A stretch of 64,000 nt of DNA, taken from Elusimicrobiota bacterium. Lineage in GTDB: Bacteria > Elusimicrobiota > Elusimicrobia > UBA1565. The stretch is from the NCBI GenBank assembly GCA_016196755.1, contig JACPXC010000038.1:62001-126000 (forward strand). The letters run 5' to 3'. Positions 58,551-64,000 of the stretch are shown piece by piece (position 1 is the stretch's first letter; each line of letters opens with the position of its first letter). Position numbers and translations under genes: made by a program. The notes beneath the pieces were generated by a model that was given only the letters and a program-made list of their open reading frames with translations, had not been told where the DNA came from and searched no databases.

Positions 58551-58556
58551 ATTATT
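58551..58556 (-). promoter_or_regulatory. -10 box AATAAT of the small lipoprotein gene
   Basis: TAATAAT 6 bases before the ATG at 58544; the intervening bases read cctcct, the opposite of a ribosome-binding site, which argues for a leaderless start. Confidence 0.4.
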
Positions 58557-58612
58557 AAGGAACTACACGATCTTCGCAATACCTTCCGTCCCGGTGCCTT
58601 CCCGTTTCCCGG

Positions 58613-58702
58613 TGCCGGACTTTCCCGATGCCGGACTTTGGCTTTTGGCTATCCTTCCCAGTGCCGGACTTTGGCTTTTGGCTAATCCCGGTGCCGGACT
58701 TT
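58613..58702. repeat. irregular tandem repeat (tgccggacttt units)
   Basis: tgccggacttt occurs at 58613, 58629, 58662 and 58692. The second and third units share 23 bases (continuing ggcttttggcta). Minus-strand translation gives a periodic Lys/Ser/Gly/Thr peptide (SQKPKSGTGK) in a 68-codon frame, but it looks like a by-product. The surrounding 58545-58848 gap has no other gene. Confidence 0.75.
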
Positions 58703-58862
58703 GACTTTTTTACTTTCTTGAGGGAGTCGCATGTCGGCGAGGGGGTCGGTTGCGTTTCCATTCATCTCTCCTCCAACGCTGGAGGTGAGCTGAATGGAAA
58801 CGCAATCGAACTATCCCTCCGGGGATCGTCCCAACGCCGGACTTCGAACTACTTCTTCTCGC
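58697..58862. repeat. duplicated flanking tract, copy 1 (with palindrome insertion)
   Basis: Shares with 62211-62305 the pieces actttgac, gagggagtc, tcggcga and gggtcggttg, then actatccc and ccggac-tcgaac-acttcttctcgcc. Copy 1 has about 57 extra bases between gggtcggttg and actatccc; these are the palindrome at 58749-58804. The right end runs into the last codons of the 193-residue gene. Confidence 0.7.
58749..58804. repeat. near-perfect 25-bp inverted repeat with 6-base loop
   Basis: Left arm 58749-58773 and right arm 58780-58804 (ttgcgtttccattca ... tgaatggaaacgcaa) match at 23 of 25 positions around loop aacgct. No T-run follows, so it does not look like an ordinary terminator. It is missing in the sister copy at 62211-62305. 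Confidence 0.85.
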
Positions 58863-59430
58863 CGCCCTCGAGCCACTCAAAGAAATCAGGCGCCATCGCC
58901 CGATAGTATTCCGCCAGCGCGGGCTCGGAATGCGCCTTGAAGACGGCCAGGAACTCGGCGGCCGCCTTGGCGTCCTTCTTGCCCGCGGCGAAGGGCCCCG
59001 CGGCGGCCTCGACGGCGGCGTAGAACCTTGCTTCGCGCTCTACGAAGGCCTCGCGGCTCATCCTCAAGGTCGCCGGCGACATCTGGTCGCCCAGGACGCC
59101 GCCCCTCTGCCGGCGCTTCGGGAAGACGACGGAGACCTTGCAGGTGGCCTCGCCTCCGGTGGCATCGAACTGCGCTACACTGTGCGGGACATAGACCTTC
59201 TTGTCGTGGTCCTCGGGATTCTCCCCGAATGCGTCGTAGATCATCATCCGGTAGCGCAGGCCTTTCTCGCCGCGCACGGGGAGCGGCAGCGATTGGAACG
59301 CCTCCAGCGTTATCAGGCATTCCCGCGCCAACGACAAGCGCACGGAATCCGCGGCAAGCGACAGCCGCGAAGGTAGGGCGCCGGAAGCCGGCGCGGCGGA
59401 CAACAGCAGCGACGCGATCAAGTTTCTCAT
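58849..59430 (-). CDS. secreted protein coupled to the papain-like protein gene
   Basis: 193 residues. Signal peptide MRNLIASLLLSAAPASGALP. The mature part has strands (CLITLEAFQSLPLPV, ATCKVSVVFPKRR) and a helical C-terminus ending EWLEGGEKK. The ATG overlaps the stop of the upstream papain-like gene by ATGA, so both are made together. By position it may be a partner or inhibitor of that enzyme. No family recognised. Confidence 0.65.
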   Translation of the reverse strand: MRNLIASLLLSAAPASGALPSRLSLAADSVRLSLARECLITLEAFQSLPLPVRGEKGLRYRMMIYDAFGENPEDHDKKVYVPHSVAQFDATGGEATCKVSVVFPKRRQRGGVLGDQMSPATLRMSREAFVEREARFYAAVEAAAGPFAAGKKDAKAAAEFLAVFKAHSEPALAEYYRAMAPDFFEWLEGGEKK

Positions 59431-61544
59431 TTCAGATATACCCTCTGCAGGTCGTCTCCCAGCCAGGCCTTCTCGAAGTCCGCCTTATTCAGGAAACGGC
59501 CCTGCTCATATGTAGCGCTGTCGTTTATGTAATAGCCGACCGGGGCCCCGTCGTCGTCGACGGCCACCGCCGTGACGAGCACGGCGTGAAGACCGCGACG
59601 CTCGGGCCGGCCGCGGAGCGAGCCGACATGCATGGCGACGATGACGGGATTGCCTTTCTTCAACGACTCGACGACTTCCGCGCGCGCCTTGGGAAGGAGC
59701 TCGCGCATGATATAGAGGTAGTGCGCCAACTTGTCGTCGGTCTTCGTCGCGGCGCGCAGCTCGGCCGTGGAGGGATTGTAGGTGTTTTGCACCTGCCGAC
59801 CCGTCCTCATCCCCAGGTAATCCCCGACGGTAACGGCGAGCATACCGCCTTTGCGGCGGGCCTCGTCGCAGATCTTGCGATTCGTCATCACGTCGTCGCC
59901 TTCCGCGTCGAAGTCCACCGACATACGCTTCCCGTCCTTGTTGGCGACCCCGCAGAGGCCGGTCTTGGCGTCATAGGTGGCGCGGCAACTCGCATCGAGC
60001 GGGCCATCGCAGTTGTACCCCGCCGCGATGAAGCCCTTGGCGAACGCGTCCCAGAACAAATCCTCTTCGCCGACCGTCTGGCCCAAGTCCCCCAGGATCT
60101 GCTTAATGCTCATCAGCGCGCAGGTATTGCCGGTCTGCTTGCTGAAATGGTCGCGGAAGCGTTGCGGGTCTCCGATGACCTGAGGCTTGCTCCCTATGAC
60201 CGCGGACGGCGGCGGCTCCTCCGGACCCGGCAGTGCGGCGGATGGAGGCGCCGCCGCGCTAGGCAGCAGCGGGTCGGCGGCGGAAGCCACGCTTGTCCTT
60301 GGCGCGGCGGCCGGCTCGGCAGGCGCAGAAGTCCCCGGGGCGCTGCGCTCCGATTCGCCGGCGGGCGATTCAGGCGCCGCCCCGCGCTTACCCAGCATCG
60401 CACCGCTCGTGTCGAATCCGGCTTGACCGGCAGCCTTGTCTTCCCCCGGGCCCAAGCCCGCCAACTCGGAGGGATCCCTGAGCGCCGGCACCGGAAGCGC
60501 GGCCTGCGCTGGAAGCGCGCCCGGCCCCGGCGATATTGCCGCCGGGGCAGGATCCGTCGCCGGCGGGAACGCCGGCGCCAGCCCCCTTCGCACCAGGTCG
60601 GCATGTTGGGTCGCGGAGTCAGCCTGCGAGGGCGTCGCCGACGCCAGACCGCTTCGCACCAGGTCGGCATACTGGGCCGCGAGGGCGGCCTGCGCGGGCG
60701 TCGCCGTCGCGATGGGGTCCGCGGCCGCGCGCGACCCGGCCTTGACGGGATTTCCGGCGTAGGCCTGCGCCTTGGTCGTCGGAGATTGCGACCCCAAGGG
60801 GTCGCTGAATGGCGGCTCGACCATTACGTGAGATATCCCCGGGTCACAGCGCTCCTCCCACTGGTAGCGGCTGGGCCCGGAGGTCAGCGGCAGGTTCTTC
60901 CTGCACCAGCGCTCGTTTGTCTTATTGAACGGGTTTGCTCTCGTCATGGCCTTCTGGCGGGCAAGAATCCGCTTCTTGCAGTCTTCCCAGTCGTTAGGGG
61001 CGTGGTAAACCCCGGAAACGCGCGTCGCCGCGCAATCGCCTACCGGCGTATAGGCGAGAAGGTTGAGTTTTTCCGCACGCTTGCGAGAGGAAGCGGCCCG
61101 CGCGTCCCTCATGTTCTTGAATCCCTTGCTGACGCCTCGTCCCACGGCGGCCGTTCCCTGCGCCATGCCTTTGAGGCCGTAGCCGACGCCTCTAACAAGC
61201 CAGACCGGAACGTCGTACATGAGCCCGAAGGGGGCTCCCGCGAGGAACCCGGCCCGACAGAGGAGCGTGGTACACGTCATGGCAACGCCGAGGATCCCCT
61301 TGGTCACGCCGCCCAAGGCGAGCCCACCTCCTTCGCCCGGGCTATGGCCGCCGCCGGATTCTCTGCTGGAGCCGCCGCCGGAACCGCCGCTATAGCCGCA
61401 GGCCGACTTGCAGGCGGACGCGCTGCAGGGCGGATTGAGTTGGGCGCCGCAGTAGCAGGTGCAGCCGACCTCCACCTGGGCGAAGCTCGGGACGGGCCAT
61501 GAGACGACCACGGCCAGCAAAAAGGCGGCGAACCTTAAGGCCAC
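59427..61544 (-). CDS. secreted Cys-rich protein with C-terminal papain-like (C39-like) peptidase domain
   Basis: 705 residues from GTG 61542 (VALRFAAFLLAVVVSWPVPSFA signal peptide). A Cys-rich start (CTCYCGAQLNPPC, SACKSACGY) and a Gly/Ser linker precede a hydrophobic segment. Two 25-residue repeats (QYADLVRSGLASATP, QHADLVRRGLAPAFP) and a disordered Ala/Pro region follow. The last 190 residues form a papain-like fold: Cys in GNTCALMSIKQIL, His in RRGLHAVLVTAV, Asp/Asn in YYINDSATY. The layout fits a secreted effector. Its start overlaps the MazF-like toxin gene by 10 bases. Confidence 0.75.
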   Translation of the reverse strand: MALRFAAFLLAVVVSWPVPSFAQVEVGCTCYCGAQLNPPCSASACKSACGYSGGSGGGSSRESGGGHSPGEGGGLALGGVTKGILGVAMTCTTLLCRAGFLAGAPFGLMYDVPVWLVRGVGYGLKGMAQGTAAVGRGVSKGFKNMRDARAASSRKRAEKLNLLAYTPVGDCAATRVSGVYHAPNDWEDCKKRILARQKAMTRANPFNKTNERWCRKNLPLTSGPSRYQWEERCDPGISHVMVEPPFSDPLGSQSPTTKAQAYAGNPVKAGSRAAADPIATATPAQAALAAQYADLVRSGLASATPSQADSATQHADLVRRGLAPAFPPATDPAPAAISPGPGALPAQAALPVPALRDPSELAGLGPGEDKAAGQAGFDTSGAMLGKRGAAPESPAGESERSAPGTSAPAEPAAAPRTSVASAADPLLPSAAAPPSAALPGPEEPPPSAVIGSKPQVIGDPQRFRDHFSKQTGNTCALMSIKQILGDLGQTVGEEDLFWDAFAKGFIAAGYNCDGPLDASCRATYDAKTGLCGVANKDGKRMSVDFDAEGDDVMTNRKICDEARRKGGMLAVTVGDYLGMRTGRQVQNTYNPSTAELRAATKTDDKLAHYLYIMRELLPKARAEVVESLKKGNPVIVAMHVGSLRGRPERRGLHAVLVTAVAVDDDGAPVGYYINDSATYEQGRFLNKADFEKAWLGDDLQRVYLK

Positions 61545-61894
61545 CGCTGGTTGCCAAGGAGAATCTGGATTCCCCGGTTGACTCCCATCCGCAAGGCTAT
61601 GGAGTCCAAACGCCCTTCGAGCTCGACGAGACAATTGCGCGGAATGCTGGCAAGCGTGGCCACGCTGATATTGGCGGGTTCCGCAAGCCCGGTCTGCGCC
61701 GCGGGCGCCGGAATCGTCACCGGCGTCTCCGCCACGCGCTCGACTGACTCAAGGAGGACCTCGCAAGCCAGGACCTGCCGGTCGAGGATCTCATTGGTCT
61801 CGTTGGAAGACAGGACCATGATCCGGATGTCTTCCCCTTCCCCAAGGTTGGCCCGATAGATCTCCCATTGCCGCTGTCGACGGGGGACTCCCAT
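61535..61894 (-). CDS. MazF/PemK-family toxin
   Basis: 119 residues from ATG 61892. RQWEIYRANLGEGEDIRIMVLSSNETNEI is the MazF start (shorter than usual, lacking the typical GxKRP stretch); NISVATLASIPRNCLVELEGRLDSIALRMGVNRGIQILLG completes the fold. MazF toxins cut RNA. It overlaps the RHH antitoxin by one base (TGATG). Confidence 0.82.
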   Translation of the reverse strand: MGVPRRQRQWEIYRANLGEGEDIRIMVLSSNETNEILDRQVLACEVLLESVERVAETPVTIPAPAAQTGLAEPANISVATLASIPRNCLVELEGRLDSIALRMGVNRGIQILLGNQRWP

Positions 61895-62139
61895 CAGGCC
61901 GCCGTCTTTCCGCGCCGGCCGGCGCGGGCGAAAGCGGCGGCGCGCTTCTCGAGGCGGACGGCATGCGGCGCCAAGAGCGCCTTGTATTTTGACACCCGCC
62001 GCAAATCCGAGACCGTCCCGCCGCTCATCTCGATTAAGCGGTGGAACACCGCGCTGTAGGTTTCGCCGAGACGCTCCGCGATGTCTCTTACGATCTTCCA
62101 ATCCTCGTCCGATAATGAGACGGTCAAATTCTTCCGCAT
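61894..62139 (-). CDS. ribbon-helix-helix antitoxin
   Basis: 81 residues. NLTVSLSDEDWKIVRDIAERLGETYSAVFHRLIEMSGG is an RHH DNA-binding domain; the basic tail contacts the toxin. It is the first gene of a MazEF-like operon with its own promoter. Confidence 0.82.
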   Translation of the reverse strand: MRKNLTVSLSDEDWKIVRDIAERLGETYSAVFHRLIEMSGGTVSDLRRVSKYKALLAPHAVRLEKRAAAFARAGRRGKTAA

Positions 62140-62147
62140 ATACGAGA

Positions 62148-62176
62148 AGGATATCGGTAGTCCTCATGGCTGTCAA
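62148..62176 (-). promoter_or_regulatory. promoter of the RHH/MazF pair
   Basis: TTGACA (62171-62176), 17 bases, TATCCT (62148-62153), 8 bases, ATG. Perfect -35 and spacing. Confidence 0.72.
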
Positions 62177-62210
62177 TGGCCTCCCATACCCGACATTGGA
62201 AGGCTCCGCT

Positions 62211-62305
62211 CAGACTTTGACCCTCTCGAGGGAGTCCGGTACCGGCGAAAGGGTCGGTTGACTATCCCCTACTCAGCACCGGACCTCGAACCACTTCTTC
62301 TCGCC
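62211..62305. repeat. duplicated flanking tract, copy 2 (without palindrome)
   Basis: Diverged copy of 58697-58862. gggtcggttg is followed directly by actatccc, so this copy lacks the palindrome. It lies over the 3' end of the broken immunity-like gene. Confidence 0.65.
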
Positions 62306-62514
62306 ACGCCCCTTCAGCGGCCGCGCGCCCCTTGATGCTCCATGCCAATTCGAACAACTCAGGAAGGACGTCCGCGAAGAACCCCTCATGAGCACATGGG
62401 ACCGTCGCCATCATAGCCCCTAGCCACCTGCTGGTCGTAGGCCGCGCGCAACTCCGGCACCGCTTCCACCAGCCTGCGGTTCACGTTGGCGTATGAAACA
62501 TCTTCGGGTTTCAT
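62262..62514 (-). pseudogene. immunity-like gene with frameshift
   Basis: ATG 62512-62514 overlaps the stop of the upstream immunity-like gene by ATGA. Frame 1 reads MKPEDVSYANVNRRLVEAVP then ELRAAYDQQVARGYDGDGP and stops. A shifted frame continues sensibly as HEGFFADVLPELFELAWS to TAG at 62262. Joined, it resembles small DUF7674-type proteins (vPEfk..yde..........HvfFaDv..) found by toxin genes. It is not intact in this genome, or there is an indel near 62395. Confidence 0.55.
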
Positions 62515-62885
62515 GGCCGCCTTGAATCAGGCCGCCCTCCGGCCCTCAGCCGCGCCAAAGCGGCCGCAGCCAAGAGGCGCAGCGCCGCCCACTCCTCCGC
62601 CGCGCGCAGGCCCTCCGGCCGCCAGAGCCGCTCGTTCGCCGCGCCGCTCATGCGCTGGAGGGCATCGTCCACCTCGACGACGGCGCGCATGGCCGCCGAG
62701 TCGCGCAGGTCGGGCTCGGCACAGCCCTTCACCGCGAGAAGGTCGTCGTGGAGCTCGAGGGCCAGCTCGTCGGCCAACTCTCCGGTCCCGAGACTGTTGA
62801 GGTAGGCCAACTGCTCCTCGGCGGGCGCCGCCAGCCGTCCCAGACTGGCCTCAAGTTCACGCAGAGCCTCGTCGGTGTCCGCCAT
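62511..62885 (-). CDS. immunity-like protein of a polymorphic toxin cassette
   Basis: 124 residues from ATG 62883 (MADTDEALRELEASLGRLAA). All-helical: EEQLAYLNSLGTGELADELALELHDDLLAV, then ALQRMSGAANERLWRPEGLRAAEEWAALRLLA. I recall this pattern from small proteins encoded beside toxin genes. The spacing is one base after the toxin stop, and ATGA overlap with the next gene. No signal peptide, so cytoplasmic, as expected for an immunity protein. Confidence 0.65.
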   Translation of the reverse strand: MADTDEALRELEASLGRLAAPAEEQLAYLNSLGTGELADELALELHDDLLAVKGCAEPDLRDSAAMRAVVEVDDALQRMSGAANERLWRPEGLRAAEEWAALRLLAAAALARLRAGGRPDSRRP

Positions 62886-62886
62886 G

Positions 62887-63759
62887 CTATGGCCCTCCCG
62901 GAATAATCCCCGACTTCCCAAACTCCGGAGACGAGACCCGCCAGTACGGATTCGGGCCGTGATGTCCTCCGCCGGGATGCCACCGGATCATCCGACCTGT
63001 CGGCGCACCATTCGCGCCGTGCTCGGTGAAACTCCATCCCTGGCCGGCGCGGGAACCGCGCCCCAACCTTCCCACGCGCCAGCCATTCGCGCCTCGCAGG
63101 AGCTCCGCGATCTCCGCCGGCGAAGTGTTGGCCAACGACCGGGGTCGAGCCAGAATCCATTCACAGGCTCTTGTGGCCTTGGCAGCGCGGAACATTGCCG
63201 CCGCACCGCTGCCGTACCAAAGAACGTACCCGCCGCCAATGACTCCGGCCGCGAGCAGGATCCCGAGCCCCATGCGTTTGCGCATGTCGCGCACAGTTGG
63301 GAACCGCTTCTCAAGTCCGGCCGGCCAGAGGCCGAGGAACAGCGATGCCCCCACCGCCCCAAGTGCGGCCGTTAGCGCCACGGCGAGCGCAGGCGGACGG
63401 GGTGAAACATGGGTATCCTGCCTACTTGGCTCTGGCTCCCACGCCGCCGGGTCCTCCTCGGAGTCGTACGCGGTCGGGTCTTCGGGTGAAAGCCGCACCG
63501 CGACGCTCTTCGCCTTCGACGACTCCGAGGATGCTGGGGCCCTCCTATCGAGTACGGCCGCGCACCGAGCATCCGCGATGGTTCGCTTAAGCGAAGCCCG
63601 CGTCTCCTCGACGTTCTCGTAAGAGTCAGGGTCGGCCTCGACGCCGGCTAGCAAGGCCTGCGCCTCCGCCACGGCCGCCCGGCAGCGCTCCGCGTCCGAC
63701 GACGGCGCGGCCGCGGGGGACATGACGAGAAGCGCCGACATCAAACCGAAGATCCCCAT
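62887..63759 (-). CDS. secreted/membrane protein with polymorphic-toxin-like C-terminus
   Basis: 290 residues. Signal peptide (MSALLVMSPAAAP), a Cys-containing helical part, Ser/Glu-rich linker, and two membrane helices (VALTAALGAVGASLFLGLW, LGILLAAGVIGGGYVLWYG). The C-terminal 75 residues read WRVGRLGRGSRAGQGWSF, GRMIRWHPGGGHHGPNPYW, KSGIIPG: a His/Gly-rich tail like those ending some Rhs-type toxins. The domain is not named with certainty. It has its own promoter and an immunity-like gene one base downstream. Confidence 0.65.
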   Translation of the reverse strand: MGIFGLMSALLVMSPAAAPSSDAERCRAAVAEAQALLAGVEADPDSYENVEETRASLKRTIADARCAAVLDRRAPASSESSKAKSVAVRLSPEDPTAYDSEEDPAAWEPEPSRQDTHVSPRPPALAVALTAALGAVGASLFLGLWPAGLEKRFPTVRDMRKRMGLGILLAAGVIGGGYVLWYGSGAAAMFRAAKATRACEWILARPRSLANTSPAEIAELLRGANGWRVGRLGRGSRAGQGWSFTEHGANGAPTGRMIRWHPGGGHHGPNPYWRVSSPEFGKSGIIPGGP

Positions 63760-63767
63760 CGGCGGCC

Positions 63768-63796
63768 AGTATAACCACCTTGTTTCGGGCGCGCAA
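63768..63796 (-). promoter_or_regulatory. promoter of the toxin-like gene
   Basis: TTGCGC (63791-63796), 17 bases, TATACT (63768-63773), 8 bases, ATG at 63759. Confidence 0.6.
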
Positions 63797-63828
63797 GGAA
63801 ACTGCCGGAAACGGTTTACCGACGGCGC

Positions 63829-64000
63829 TTATCGGACCTTGGGGGCCGAAAGCATGGCCCCGAGGAAGAAGTCCAGGGCGAGGTTGAACCTCGTCTCGTC
63901 GAATCCGCGGTAAGCGGGGTTCGAGCCCGAGGCGCCGGCGTCGGCGACCTTCATGGCGAGCCAGGAGGCGCGCAGGCCGGCGAACGCACCGAACGGGACG
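63829..64000 (-). CDS. C-terminal end of an unidentified protein
   Basis: Minus-strand frame from the window edge to TAA at 63829-63831, 56 residues: GAFAGLRASWLAMKVADAG, NPAYRGFDETRFNLALDFF, LGAMLSAPKVR. Well-balanced composition and no competing frame support coding. Start and family lie outside the window. Confidence 0.6.
   Translation of the reverse strand, partial: VPFGAFAGLRASWLAMKVADAGASGSNPAYRGFDETRFNLALDFFLGAMLSAPKVR

Noticed and set aside
58613-58702. CRISPR array
   Set aside because: Only four short units with uneven spacing, two spacers nearly identical, no cas genes.
58555-58761. Minus-strand 68-codon protein with SQKPKSGTGK repeats
   Set aside because: Translation of an intergenic tandem repeat; no promoter or ribosome-binding site, and the frame runs through the palindrome edge.

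Overview
The window is a very GC-rich, gene-dense bacterial chromosome segment with about 70 protein genes and one RNA gene (tmRNA). Many genes have signal peptides or lipoboxes, one encodes an outer-membrane barrel (27.1-28.4 kb), and several envelope proteins (DUF4175, giant M48 peptidase, TPR-Ser/Thr kinase) point to a diderm from a poorly cultured, deep-branching phylum. The style of the secreted proteins and the in-frame repeat described below recall Elusimicrobiota. That assignment is an impression, not a proof. Both ends of the window cut through genes. I saw no tRNA, rRNA, CRISPR array, IS transposase or replication origin.

Layout. 0-7.7 kb (minus): a secreted protein, then the tightly overlapping run M50 protease - trpS - scpA - scpB - small membrane protein - glgA - DUF5693-like membrane protein. 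7.8-9.8 kb: cupin, a Cys-containing DUF6901-like protein, and a less GC-rich ORF6N gene beside a gene fragment. 10-19.8 kb (minus): CCA-adding enzyme, CpXC protein, DUF4175 protein, glycosyltransferase 39, two-zincin M48 protein, small membrane protein. 20-23.5 kb (plus): uvrB - nadC - birA. 23.5-25.5 kb: frameshifted lethal-factor-like metallopeptidase and an AbiEii-type toxin pair. 25.5-30.3 kb (plus): greA - queG - outer-membrane barrel - FAD oxidoreductase - ROK kinase. 30.4-36.6 kb: glycosyltransferase, lipoproteins, cupin, RuBisCO-like protein, dicarboxylate symporter. 36.6-42.9 kb (minus): response regulator - fixC - fixX - potA - potB - potC - potD, headed by a CDP-alcohol phosphatidyltransferase. 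43-45.8 kb: Phd/PIN toxin pair followed by tilS fused to a lipoprotein domain, and a Phd/RelE pair. 45.9-52 kb (minus): two GGDEF proteins - sppA - Yip1-like - nnrE - cyclophilin - metallo-beta-lactamase fold protein. 52.2-54.3 kb (plus): tmRNA, response regulator, FlgO/CsgG-like protein. 54.3-58.3 kb (minus): TPR-Ser/Thr kinase and its kinase-less paralogue. 58.3-64 kb (minus): an accessory zone with secreted papain-like protein, RHH/MazF pair, a polymorphic-toxin-like gene with immunity-like genes, and two related repeat tracts.

Three observations stand out. (1) A 34-bp sequence occurs three times, each time inside a different protein gene, always in the same reading frame (DRALSRGSAAS-like peptide), as Rickettsia palindromic elements do. 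(2) Many genes have a -10 box only 4-8 bases before the start codon, often with a -35 box 17 bases further up, so leaderless mRNAs seem common. (3) The 58.6-63.8 kb zone looks like recombining toxin/immunity cassettes: two diverged copies of the same flanking tract bracket it, and one copy carries an extra near-perfect palindrome absent from the other. In-operon genes very often overlap by ATGA or GTGA, implying translational coupling.
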